Assembly (NCBI RefSeq): GCF_904067045.1 | Contig: NZ_CAJFDC010000025.1 | Location: forward strand, 58,498-122,497 | Direction: 5' to 3' | Length of the DNA: 64,000 bases | Source: Pseudomonas sp. FEN | GTDB lineage: Bacteria > Pseudomonadota > Gammaproteobacteria > Pseudomonadales > Pseudomonadaceae | Translations under genes and position numbers: made by a program | Notes under the pieces: model-generated | What the model was told of the DNA's origin: nothing | Databases searched by the model: none | Seen by the model: the letters and a program-made list of their open reading frames with translations, nothing else | Shown here: positions 52,465 to 61,300 of the stretch, piece by piece | Numbering within the stretch: the first letter of the stretch is position 1 | Layout: every line of letters starts with the position of its first letter

Positions 52465-53199
52465 GTGGCGGATATGCTCGATGTTCCCAGGCCACAGCAG
52501 AACCATCTCCTGGCCGCTTTGCCGGTGGACGCGCTGGAACGCCTGCTGCCCTGTCTTCAACTGATCCCCCTGCCGTTGGGCAAGGTACTTTACGAGTCCG
52601 GCGATGCCCTGCGCCATGTCTATTTCCCCACGGACGCCATCATTTCCCTGCTGTATGTGATGGAAAGCGGTGCTTCGGCGGAAATTTCCGTGGTGGGTAA
52701 TGAAGGCTTGATCGGCATCGCTGTTTTCATGGGGGGCGAAAGCACGCCCAGTCGAGCGATTGTCCAGAGTGCCGGGCACGCTTTCCGATTGCCTGGCCAG
52801 CGGCTCAAGGACGAGTTCAATCGTCATGGCGAAATGCTTCAACTGATGCTGCGCTACACCCAGGCACTGATGACGCAGATGGCCCAGACCGCGGTATGCA
52901 ATCGACACCACTCCATCGATCAGCAACTGTGCCGCTGGTTGCTGCTGTCTCTCGACCGCCTGCAGGACAATCAACTGACCATGACCCAGGAGTTGATCGC
53001 CAATATGCTCGGCGTCCGTCGAGAAGGCGTGACCGATGCCGCCGGAAAGCTGCAACGCCAGGGCGTCATCGAGTACAGTCGCGGCCATATCAAGGTGCTG
53101 GACAGGGCCAAGCTCGAGCAACTGAGTTGCGAGTGCTATGCCGTGGTCAAGAAGGAAACCGACCGCCTGTTGCCCTATGTGCCCTTGCGGCCGACCTGA
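52465..53199 (+). CDS. Crp/Fnr-family transcriptional regulator
   Basis: 244 residues. An N-terminal cyclic-nucleotide-binding-type barrel (about 20-130; VYFPTDAIISLLY, GASAEISVVGNEGLIG) is followed by an HTH of the Crp type (about 160-215; MTQELIANMLGVRREGVTDAAGKLQ). No cysteine cluster like Fnr. Starts GTG 52465 or ATG 52474 are both possible; neither has a strong ribosome site. It is divergent from the efflux operon and followed by small envelope genes on the other strand. Its signal is unknown. Confidence 0.85.
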   Translation: MADMLDVPRPQQNHLLAALPVDALERLLPCLQLIPLPLGKVLYESGDALRHVYFPTDAIISLLYVMESGASAEISVVGNEGLIGIAVFMGGESTPSRAIVQSAGHAFRLPGQRLKDEFNRHGEMLQLMLRYTQALMTQMAQTAVCNRHHSIDQQLCRWLLLSLDRLQDNQLTMTQELIANMLGVRREGVTDAAGKLQRQGVIEYSRGHIKVLDRAKLEQLSCECYAVVKKETDRLLPYVPLRPT

Positions 53200-53276
53200 G
53201 GATAACCTCTGGGCGGATCAAGTGTTCATGCCGATTACCCTGATCGCTTGAGTACCAGGTTGTTCAATGACGTGCG

Positions 53277-53435
53277 TCATATTCTTCCCAGCAGCAGCAA
53301 CACGAGCAGCACCACGACGACTACACCCAGCACACCGCTCGGTCCATAACCCCAGCTTCGGCTGTGTGGCCAAGTCGGAATTGCGCCAAAGAGCAACAGA
53401 ATAAGTACGATCAACAGTATGGTTCCCAAGCCCAT
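53277..53435 (-). CDS. DUF3309-type small membrane protein
   Basis: 52 residues read directly from the sequence: MGLGTILLIVLILLLFGAIP, then TWPHSRSWGYGPSG, then a Val/Leu-rich helix ending LLLLGRI. This two-helix layout with the WPHSRSWGYGPSG loop is the DUF3309 family, small membrane proteins common in Proteobacteria and of unknown function. The ATG is preceded by AAGGAG. Confidence 0.85.
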   Translation of the reverse strand: MGLGTILLIVLILLLFGAIPTWPHSRSWGYGPSGVLGVVVVVLLVLLLLGRI

Positions 53436-53480
53436 GATATTTCTCCTTGAGTCTGCAAGTGAGTGGAGGGCGCCGGCAAG

Positions 53481-53613
53481 CTAACCCAGTTGGTCGATCA
53501 TCACGGCATTGCTATAGACCAGGCTGCCGTCACTCTCGCGATGTCCGACCAAATGAAGCTGTCCGCGCTGGTCGCGTGCGCTCAAATAGACACGGAACTG
53601 AGAATCGGCGGCG
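53481..53613 (-). other. Possible short reading frame, C-terminal-looking fragment
   Basis: Following the SYLF gene, overlapping its stop in a different frame, the minus strand reads TAADSQFRVYLSARDQRGQ, then LHLVGHRESDGSLVYSNAVM and IDQLG to a TAG at 53481-53483. The composition is protein-like. A TTG could start it, giving about 45 residues. It may be a real small gene or the frameshifted tail of an older gene. No family is recognised. Confidence 0.3.
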
Positions 53614-53614
53614 G

Positions 53615-54175
53615 TCAACGTTTGATCAGCGAGATCTTCGTGCCTTCGATACTGACGCCCGCCATCAGGCCCTGCTGGTCGAAGACAAACGCATAGGCGT
53701 CGTCCTTCAAGGTCGAGGTCGACAGATTTTTCGCCAGACCTTGGTCAACCAGGACTACGGTAGGGCCTACACCGACTTCCCAGCCCTTGGTTTCACGGAC
53801 GTAGTTAACCGCTTTGTCAGTCATCAGGAACACCGTGTAGGCATAGGACTGGGCACCGGCTTGCAGTCCCCATGAACCGGTCACGGAGTTATAGTAACCG
53901 TCGACTTTCGAACCACTGAACATGACCCCTTCACCATAACTGCCACCAAATACCAGGCCGGCTTTGACGACTTTTGGAAAGACCAGTATGGCCTTGGCCT
54001 TGTGCGACATGGTCTCGGCAAATGGATGAGCCTTGTAGAGTGTTTGCAAGGACTGCCGGGAGTCTCTGTCCAGATCCTCGGCCGTGGCGGCACTTGCACT
54101 ATTGAGCAGGCCTGTTGACATCAGTGACAGGGTGGCTGCAGCGATAAAGACAAGTGAACGTAGTGATGTAGTCAT
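53615..54175 (-). CDS. SYLF/YSC84-domain exported protein
   Basis: 186 residues with a Sec signal peptide (MTTSLRSLVFIAAATLSLMS; cleavage near ASA, about residue 29) and the SYLF lipid-binding domain (SHKAKAILVFPKVVKAGLVFGGSYGEGVM; WGLQAGAQSY). Bacterial members are exported and many are stress-inducible; function is unknown, though phosphoinositide binding is known in eukaryotic homologues. It lies in a group of small envelope genes. It is probably monocistronic. Confidence 0.87.
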   Translation of the reverse strand: MTTSLRSLVFIAAATLSLMSTGLLNSASAATAEDLDRDSRQSLQTLYKAHPFAETMSHKAKAILVFPKVVKAGLVFGGSYGEGVMFSGSKVDGYYNSVTGSWGLQAGAQSYAYTVFLMTDKAVNYVRETKGWEVGVGPTVVLVDQGLAKNLSTSTLKDDAYAFVFDQQGLMAGVSIEGTKISLIKR

Positions 54176-54208
54176 GGTTGTACTCCAATGCCAGTGATAG
54201 AGATGAAC

Positions 54209-54228
54209 AAGGCCATTGCGATGGCCCT
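54209..54228 (-). terminator. Hairpin downstream of the Spy-like gene
   Basis: GGCCAT (54211-54216) and ATGGCC (54221-54226) form a stem with a 4-base loop; read on the minus strand it lies about 115 bases downstream of the Spy-like stop, with only a weak T-rich tail. A terminator role is plausible but not strong. Confidence 0.35.
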
Positions 54229-54342
54229 GCTCATGGCCGTATCTACGATCATCCGATCATTATTCCGTCGCGGCCGACTGTTGATCAGATTAGGCATCGC
54301 TACCAATTGATGTCTGTTCGGTAGCGCACAACAAACGGTACA

Positions 54343-54828
54343 TCAATGAGCTTTATTCGCTGTTTCGCTGCGTTCCTCGCGTTCATTACGGAACAGTTTA
54401 TCCGCGGTTTTTTTCTGATCCGCGGAAAGTACGCCATAGAGTGCGCTAAACGAAGTGGCAAGCCTCTGCATGTTTTCGGCATGCATTTGAGCCAATTTGG
54501 CATAGGACTGCATCGCGTCATCGGCATTTAACGACGAGAGTTTCTGTGCGCGATCCAGAAAGGCTTTATCGGTGCCATCGGCATTATCCCGCATGGTTTT
54601 CGCATAGGCCTCCCATTGCGGGGACTGTTTGTCGGTGATTTTCAATTTGGCGTGCAGTTCGTTGATTCTCTTTTCGACAAAGTCCGCGTGTTTCTTGGCG
54701 TGACGGGCGGCCGTCTGCGCGACGGCGTCGGAGCTGTTCGCCGCTATCGTTTGGGCCGAGAAGGAAGTGCCGAGGAAGGCCAGCATCAACACCGCTGGCA
54801 TGGCCGCTTTGAATACGAAACTGTTCAT
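54343..54828 (-). CDS. Spy/CpxP-like LTXXQ periplasmic protein
   Basis: 161 residues with a signal peptide (MNSFVFKAAMPAVLMLAFLG; cleavage near SAQ-TIA, about residue 29). The mature protein is almost all helical, with the LTXXQ-like element in LSADQKK near residue 137 and an earlier LKITDKQ. Spy/CpxP proteins are periplasmic chaperones or stress sensors. The helical cradle may protect unfolded proteins; no Cpx genes are nearby. Confidence 0.75.
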   Translation of the reverse strand: MNSFVFKAAMPAVLMLAFLGTSFSAQTIAANSSDAVAQTAARHAKKHADFVEKRINELHAKLKITDKQSPQWEAYAKTMRDNADGTDKAFLDRAQKLSSLNADDAMQSYAKLAQMHAENMQRLATSFSALYGVLSADQKKTADKLFRNEREERSETANKAH

Positions 54829-54924
54829 GTCTTTATATCCTGATCAAGGGGGCGAATTGATAGCAATGGCATGGGATATCTCGGTGAATTCGGTTGGTCG
54901 CCCGGGAGCATGTGCGCATGGCGC

Positions 54925-55299
54925 TCAATAGCCGGGTGGCGGATAGCCAGAGGAGTCGTACCTGCGAGGATAGTAGTACCTGACCCCGGGCGGTGGTGGA
55001 GGTGGCGCCTCCCGGTAAATCACGGCTGGCGGCGGCCGCAGGGCACCGGCAACCGCGGCGCCGAGCAGCGCGCCAGCGATGATCCCGCCCAGATCGTCAC
55101 CACCACCGCGATAGTCACCACCACCTCGGCGATAGTCGCCATGACCCCCGCGATAGTCCCGCTGGTAGACCGGCCGCCCATGGTCTCCACGGTAATGGTC
55201 ATTCTGCGCCTGTGCCGCAAGCGCGGAGACGGCCACTGCAATAGCGCCGACCATGACTGCCAGCCGACGGCATACAGACATTTGCGATAGGTAAGTCAT
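54925..55299 (-). CDS. Exported Gly/Pro/Arg-rich low-complexity protein
   Basis: 124 residues. A signal peptide (about 1-31; AVAVSALAAQAQ) is followed by RGD/RGG-rich repeats (DYRGGHGDYRRGGGDYRGG), a glycine-zipper-like hydrophobic stretch (LGGIIAGALLGAAVAGALR), and a proline- and tyrosine-rich tail (PPPPPPGVRYYYPRRYD). It looks like a cell-envelope protein with a central membrane segment. No precise family or function is recognised. Confidence 0.6.
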   Translation of the reverse strand: MTYLSQMSVCRRLAVMVGAIAVAVSALAAQAQNDHYRGDHGRPVYQRDYRGGHGDYRRGGGDYRGGGDDLGGIIAGALLGAAVAGALRPPPAVIYREAPPPPPPGVRYYYPRRYDSSGYPPPGY

Positions 55300-55566
55300 G
55301 AGTCATACCTCTTCAATCATCAGTTGGCAGTGATCTGCCTGACGTCAGGTTGACTCAGTCATCGGAGCGAGTCTGTTCGGTGGCGCACTCTGGGGCCCGT
55401 GCCCGAACCGTAAGCGCTTGAGGCCGCTATGCGCGGCAGCGAACCGACAAATTGTGGATGGCCTGTCATCGTTCTCTTTCCGGCATTCAGGGATTTTGCT
55501 GTGCCAACGAAACTTGCCCATGGCAATGAGAGCAGCCGCTAATCCATTGCATTGGAGAACGATCAA

Positions 55567-55719
55567 ATGAAACGCACGACCCTATGGATCCTGGTTTTTT
55601 CTGGTGCCCTGCTGCTGGCGGGCTGTTGGCCTTATTGGCACGATGAGGGGCGTGGCGGGCGTGAGCATGGCCGCTACTTCGGTGAAGATCGAGGAGGAAG
55701 CCAGGAATATCACCGCTGA
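55567..55719 (+). CDS. Small lipoprotein, 50 residues
   Basis: MKRTTLWILVFSGALLLAGC is a lipoprotein signal with the lipobox LAGC; about 31 mature residues follow, rich in Trp, His, Gly, Arg, Asp and Glu (WPYWHDEGRGG). GGAGAA precedes the ATG. It is the only rightward gene in this small envelope cluster after the Crp-like gene, and a good hairpin follows it. Function unknown. Confidence 0.75.
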   Translation: MKRTTLWILVFSGALLLAGCWPYWHDEGRGGREHGRYFGEDRGGSQEYHR

Positions 55720-55725
55720 GTCCAC

Positions 55726-55764
55726 GGCTCAAGGGCGGTACAGCCACCGCCCTTGAGCCTATTT
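55726..55764 (+). terminator. Intrinsic-terminator-like hairpin after the small lipoprotein gene
   Basis: A perfect 13-base stem (GGCTCAAGGGCGG at 55726-55738 and CCGCCCTTGAGCC at 55747-55759) with an 8-base loop is followed by TATTTC. The T-run is short but the stem is strong. It lies 6 bases after the lipoprotein stop. Confidence 0.7.
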
Positions 55765-55870
55765 CAAGCCACTCGTGTCTGTGTTGATTCAGGTAGTGGC
55801 TGACGGTTGGCGAAAAATCTTCGACTCGAACCGAACGGGCGGGGCAGTAGGGTATAGCTGACCGCCAGGG

Positions 55871-57454
55871 TCAGCCGTTGAGTTTTGCCGGGTACGCCTC
55901 CAGCAGCACCTTGTCCTGGAGACTGTCCAGGATTTTTTTCAAGCGCGCGGCGCCCGATGGCGTCTTGTCCGGGTGCAACGCCTGTTCCAGCACGTCCAGA
56001 AAACTCTGGGTTTTCGATGAGCTGACGGGCACTGTTGTCTGCTCCATCAGATGCCCCATCACGTATTTGGCAACGCGCGTGGACTGGCTGGCCGACTGGC
56101 TCACCGAGGCCGTGATCAGCTCACCCTTTTCATAACCGATATGGGTCTGGCTGCTGGCTTTGTCGTCGATCCGGTAGAACAGGTAGTTCTGCGACTCCGC
56201 ATCGCTGGTCAGCTTCAGCTTCTGGCCCGGGTACAGGGCCTGATGATAGCTGGCGGCCAGGCTTGATTGCTGGTCCTGCTCGATGGAGCGATTGAGCGAA
56301 TCGCGGCCCTTGAGTCGAGTGGACTGGGACACGTCATAGGCAAAGGTATCCTGCTCGAGGGGACGCATCGGATTGCTCGCCTGGGCGGTTTGTTTCACCG
56401 ACGCGGAGAAGTCGGCCAGACCGGTCAGCAGGTGCCGGTCGGTATCGGTTGGCGCAAGGGCGTCGACGGTTTGTGCCGTGGTGGCCGTGCGGGTAGCGGG
56501 ATAGTTGCTGTTAAGGGCGGAAAACGCATCCCTGAACATCGACATCAGCGGCTTGTCGGCGTGCCCCCGGGCGGTGGCGGCATCGATCTGCTTCAGGTAG
56601 CTCTGGAGCGCCTTGAGCTGTTGCTTGGCGTTGCCGAGAATGGCCTGGTTTTTCAGGTCCACGGACAGTTGCAGATCACCTGAAGGTCCGCTCATTTGCA
56701 CCGAGCGTTGCTGGCTGTCGGCATGGAAACTCAGGGTCTGGGTGTTCTTTTCATCCAGCTTGAGCTTGGCACTCAGGTCGACCGCCGAAAATACCTTCGA
56801 GTCGTACTGGGTCAGGGCATCCAGCTTCAGTTGCGGCGGCTCGGCGGTCAAACCGTCGATCGCGGCCTGGAAGCCGTTGGCCAGCTTGGCCAGCGCCGCG
56901 CTCTCTTCACTCGTGAGGTCGCCGCCCTCCACCAGGGCCTGTACGCCCAGTCCAGTGTCCTGGTTCGCCAGGCTCAAGGTCACGGTTTTGCCGCTGTTGG
57001 TCTTGAGCGTCAGGCTGATCATGCTGTCGGCATTGCTGCCGTGCAGCTTGGATTGCGCGGCAAACAGCTCGGCGGCGTTGAGCGGTTTGCCGCCGGACGA
57101 CTGGATAACCGATTGTGAGATGTTCTTTTTGCCGTCGGCCAACTGCGCCAGCAGCGCCGCCCCCAGGCCGGCAAAGCGCGAGGCGTTGGATTTGCCGGCG
57201 AGGTTGCCACCCATCGCGAACGACACCTTGTCCAGCGGGTTTTTTTCCCAGATGGGCGCTGCCAGCGCGGCAGACAAGCTGCCACGGGCACTGTAGGTGT
57301 GGATTTCGAGCACATTGCTCTGGCCTAGGGTCACGCTCGAGGCCGGAGAGGAAACCGCAGCGCTTGCCGCGACAGGCTGTGCGTCAGCCGGCGGATTGCC
57401 AACCGGCTGGGACGGGTTCAGCGTCAAGGCATTGATCGACGAAATCCCTGTCAT
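55871..57454 (-). CDS. Large unrecognised protein, non-secretory
   Basis: 527 residues with no signal peptide, transmembrane helix or recognised motif. The first 50 residues are Ala/Pro/Ser-rich and disordered; the rest is Ser/Gln/Leu-rich with heptad-like stretches (GNAKQQLKALQSYLKQIDAA), resembling structural or secreted proteins that use non-Sec export, such as flagellar-hook-length or type III accessory proteins. The C-terminus (SSSKTQSFLDVLEQALHPDK; ARLKKILDSLQDKVLLEAYP) is helical. It is a single gene, convergent with the lipoprotein. I do not recognise a function. Confidence 0.6.
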   Translation of the reverse strand: MTGISSINALTLNPSQPVGNPPADAQPVAASAAVSSPASSVTLGQSNVLEIHTYSARGSLSAALAAPIWEKNPLDKVSFAMGGNLAGKSNASRFAGLGAALLAQLADGKKNISQSVIQSSGGKPLNAAELFAAQSKLHGSNADSMISLTLKTNSGKTVTLSLANQDTGLGVQALVEGGDLTSEESAALAKLANGFQAAIDGLTAEPPQLKLDALTQYDSKVFSAVDLSAKLKLDEKNTQTLSFHADSQQRSVQMSGPSGDLQLSVDLKNQAILGNAKQQLKALQSYLKQIDAATARGHADKPLMSMFRDAFSALNSNYPATRTATTAQTVDALAPTDTDRHLLTGLADFSASVKQTAQASNPMRPLEQDTFAYDVSQSTRLKGRDSLNRSIEQDQQSSLAASYHQALYPGQKLKLTSDAESQNYLFYRIDDKASSQTHIGYEKGELITASVSQSASQSTRVAKYVMGHLMEQTTVPVSSSKTQSFLDVLEQALHPDKTPSGAARLKKILDSLQDKVLLEAYPAKLNG

Positions 57455-57502
57455 GGAGCCTCCTGAATCAAGAAAGTTATTCTATGTACAGGAGTGTATC
57501 GA

Positions 57503-58087
57503 CTACGACACATTTAACTTGAGGCTGCCCTGGTTCGCCAGATCGCGCTGCCAGGCCCGCAGGCCATAGATCGCCAGCATCACGAAGCCGGCGTACAACG
57601 CCGCTGTCAGTTGCAGGTCCTTGAACAGGAACAGGCCGACGTAGACGACGTCCAGCACGATCCACAGCCACCAGCTGGCCACATACTTGCGCGCCGCCCA
57701 GACGCTGGCGACCAGGCTGAAGGCGGTGAGGGCGGCATCGAGCCAAGGCACCGCCGCATCGGTGAAACTGACCATCAAGGTCCCCAGCAACCCCGCGCCG
57801 AGGGCTCCGCAGAGCAGGCCCAGCAAACCTTCGCGCAAGGACAGCCGGGCGACATGGACCTTGCCCTGGCTCAGCCCGCCCTGGCTCCAGCGCCACCAGC
57901 CATAGCCCTGCAACACGGCGAAGATGCCTTGCAGCAAGGTATCGGAATAGAGCTTGGCGTCGTAGAAAATCCAGGCGTACAGCAGCACGGCAACGACGCC
58001 GACCGGCCAGCACCAGCGAATGCGCCGGGCCGTCAGCCAGACCCCGAGGACATTGACCAGGACGGCGATGATTTCAAGTGTGGACAT
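57503..58087 (-). CDS. pnuC: PnuC-type nicotinamide riboside transporter
   Basis: 194 residues and about seven transmembrane helices, the size of PnuC. Family features are visible: the N-terminal WLTARRIRWCWPVGVVAVLLYAW, the GWWRW element and the C-terminal WWLWIVLDVVYVGLF. PnuC proteins move nicotinamide riboside for NAD synthesis. The start ATG 58085-58087 begins the first helix; a longer frame upstream is basic and non-membrane. No NadR or other NAD genes lie nearby. Confidence 0.83.
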   Translation of the reverse strand: MSTLEIIAVLVNVLGVWLTARRIRWCWPVGVVAVLLYAWIFYDAKLYSDTLLQGIFAVLQGYGWWRWSQGGLSQGKVHVARLSLREGLLGLLCGALGAGLLGTLMVSFTDAAVPWLDAALTAFSLVASVWAARKYVASWWLWIVLDVVYVGLFLFKDLQLTAALYAGFVMLAIYGLRAWQRDLANQGSLKLNVS

Positions 58088-58368
58088 GCGGGGGATTCCT
58101 TGACGGAAACGAGAGTGGCGTCGCTTGACCAGGCGCCGGGCAGGGGAGCGGCGAAGTTTGCTGTCGGAATTGATACTTTTCAACGAATTACCGCGACATT
58201 TTCCGATGTTGGCCTGTTCAGGTCAAAAAAACACCGTGAAATATTTTGAAATATTTAGCGGTGGACAAATTGACGCCATTGAAATGGCATCCTAGTATCG
58301 CGGCCGGTTGATGGCATAGAGCCATCTGGAGGGCGCCTCGTCGCCTGTATTGCTTCGAGATTCCCGAC

Positions 58369-61300
58369 ATGGACGTTCGTCAGCTTGCCTTCCTGGCTCG
58401 CCAGCCTTCTGCGGCCCTGAAAAACCGTGAGCATTTCCTCGGGCTACCCAAGCGCGGGTTGGCGTTCATCCTGGCGAACGCGATGTTCTGGCAGCCGCTG
58501 CTGGCCCAGGCGGACGGCATTGCTGTTAGCGGGGGCGGCACCACGCTTGGCCAGGCCGGCAATGGCGTACCTATCGTCAATATCGCCGCGCCGAATGCCC
58601 AAGGGTTGTCGCATAACCAGTTCAGCGACTACAACGTCGGGGCCAACGGGGTCATTCTCAACAACGCCACCGCGCGGACCCAGTCGACGCAACTGGGCGG
58701 GATCATTCTCGGTAATCCGAATTTCAACGGTGCGGCGGCCAACGTCATTCTTAACGAAGTGAATGGCGGCAGTCCGAGCCAGTTGCGTGGTTATACCGAG
58801 GTGGCGGGGCAGTCGGCCCATGTGATCGTCGCCAACCCCTATGGCATCAGTTGCAATGGCTGCGGCTTCATCAATACCCCGCAGGCGACACTGACCACCG
58901 GCAAGGCGGTGATTACCAACGGCCAGGTGACGGGCTATCAGGTCGACCAGGGCAGCGTGTCCATCGACGGCGCGGGCATCAATGCCAGCAATGTCGACCA
59001 GTTCGAAATCATCACCCGCGCCGCGACCATCAACGCGCAGATCAACGCCAAGCAACTGACTGTTATCGCCGGTCGCAATGACGTCGACGCCCGCACGCTC
59101 AGTGCCACGGCGCGGGCCGACGACGGCAGTGCCAAGCCCCAGGTGGCGATCGACTCCACGGCGCTGGGTGGTATGTACGCCGGCGCCATCAAGCTGGTCG
59201 GCACCGAAGCCGGGGTCGGGGTCAGACTGGCCGGCAACCTGGCGGCCAGTGGCGGCGATATCCAGCTCGATGCCAACGGCCAACTGAGCATGGTCCAGGC
59301 CGCCGCCAGTGGCGCGGTCAACGTCAAGGCCGCGAGCCTGGATGCGCAAGGTCCGGTCTACGCTGGCAGCAGCTTGAACGTGCAGACCACGGGTGACCTG
59401 ACCAGCCGGAACAATCTGGCGGCCAGGGACAGTATCACCCTCAACAGCGGCGGCCAGTTGACCAACAGCGGCATCATCGAAGCCGGGGTCAATGCCGACA
59501 ACACGCGCAACAGCACGGGCGATGTCAGCGTCACGGCGCAGACCATCAGCAACAGCGGCCAGAGCGTGATTGCCAGCCGCGACCTGAGCGTCACCGCCAC
59601 GCAAACCCTGGGCAACCAGGGCGGCACCTTGAGCGGGCAGCGGCAAACCACCATCACTGCCGGTACGCTCGATAACCAGAACAACGGTCGGGTCCTGAGT
59701 GCCAACCAACTGAGCCTGACTGTTGATACGGCGCTCAACGGATTGGGTGGCCTGATCAACAGCTCGACCGCGCTCACGGCCACTTTGGGCCATCTGATCA
59801 ACAGTAACGGCCAACTCAGCACGGACGGCACGCTCAACCTGACGGCCGATAATATTGAAAATGCCGCCGGCAGGATCTCCAGCCAGGGCGACCTTTCCGG
59901 TGCTGTCCGGACCTTGGGCAATCAGGCGGGGGTACTGGTCAGTCAAGGCAGCTTGAGCCTGAGCGGCGACAGCCTCGACAACACGGGCGGCGGTCTGATC
60001 GGTGGTGTCAAAGGCACCACCCTCAGGGTCGGAAACATCGATAACCGTGGCGGCGAACTGTCCAGCAGTCAGGCCGTAACCCTCGTGGGTCAACAGCTCA
60101 ACAACGACGATAACGGCAAGGTCCTGGCCGACACCGATCTGCACCTGAATGTCGCCACGCTCACCAACCGCAATGGCGGCCAACTACTCGGCAAGGCGGG
60201 CAGCACCACACTCAATGGCGGCAGCCTGGACAACAGCGGCGGCACGCTCAGCGGCAAATCGGCGTTGGTCGTTACCTTGGACGGTGCCCTGGCCAACCTC
60301 AAGGGCTTGATCGCCAGCGACGGCAGCCTGAGTGTCAATGCCGGCAGTCTCGACAACAGCAGCGGCAATCTCTCCAGTGGCACTGCCCTGACCGTCACCA
60401 CCACCGGTGCCGTCACCAACCAGGGCGGCAAGATTGCGACCGACACCACCCTCAATCTCACCAGTGCCAGCCTCGACAACAGCCTGGGCGGCGTGCTGAC
60501 GGGCAAGGGCGCCACGCAGATTGCGACGGGGGCCTTTGACAACAGCCATGGCGGGAGCCTGAGCAGTACCGACACCCTGAAGCTGACCGCCGGACAGGTG
60601 ACCAACCAGGACGGTGGCAGCATTGCCAGTAGCAAGGCCCTGACCGCCAGCGTCACCGGTCTCGACCAGCAGGGCGGCAAGCTGTTCAGCACCAGCGCCC
60701 TGACCCTGGACCTCAATCACGGCCAACTGAATAACCAGGGCGGCCTGATCAATGCCCCGTTGCTGGTACTGAACAACCTCAAGGGCGTGAGCAACCAGGC
60801 TGGCGAAATTTCCAGCGCCCAGTCCTTCACTCTGACCGCCGATAACCTGAACAACGACAACGGCAAGCTGTTAAGCAACCAGGCCCTGACCCTGCGTATC
60901 GACCAGGCCCTGAGCAATCTCAAGGGCATGATCGCGGCGGCTTCGGTTGATGTGCACGCCGCTAGCCTGGATAACAGCGGCGGCACGCTGACCAGCCGCG
61001 CGGAGCTGGGCCTGACCGTCGACGGTCAACTGACCAACCAAAATCAGGGGCTGATCAATGCCAGCAGCGGCCTGACGATCAACAGCGCCGGCATCGACAA
61101 CCAGAGCGGTAGCCTGCTGGGCAGTGCCATTGCCCTCGATCTCGGTGCGGCCACGGGCGATCTGAACAACGCCGCGGGCCAGATCACCACGGCCGGCAAC
61201 CTGACGATCAACCACCTGCGCGACCTGAATAATCAGGGCGGTACGCTCTCCAGCACGCAGAGCCTCAACCTGACAGCGCGGACCCTGGACAACAGCAACG

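Noticed and set aside
58444..60183. A 579-codon minus-strand frame antisense to the exoprotein
   Set aside because: Long antisense frames arise from repetitive GC-rich coding DNA; no family features, and the plus strand carries the TPS domain.
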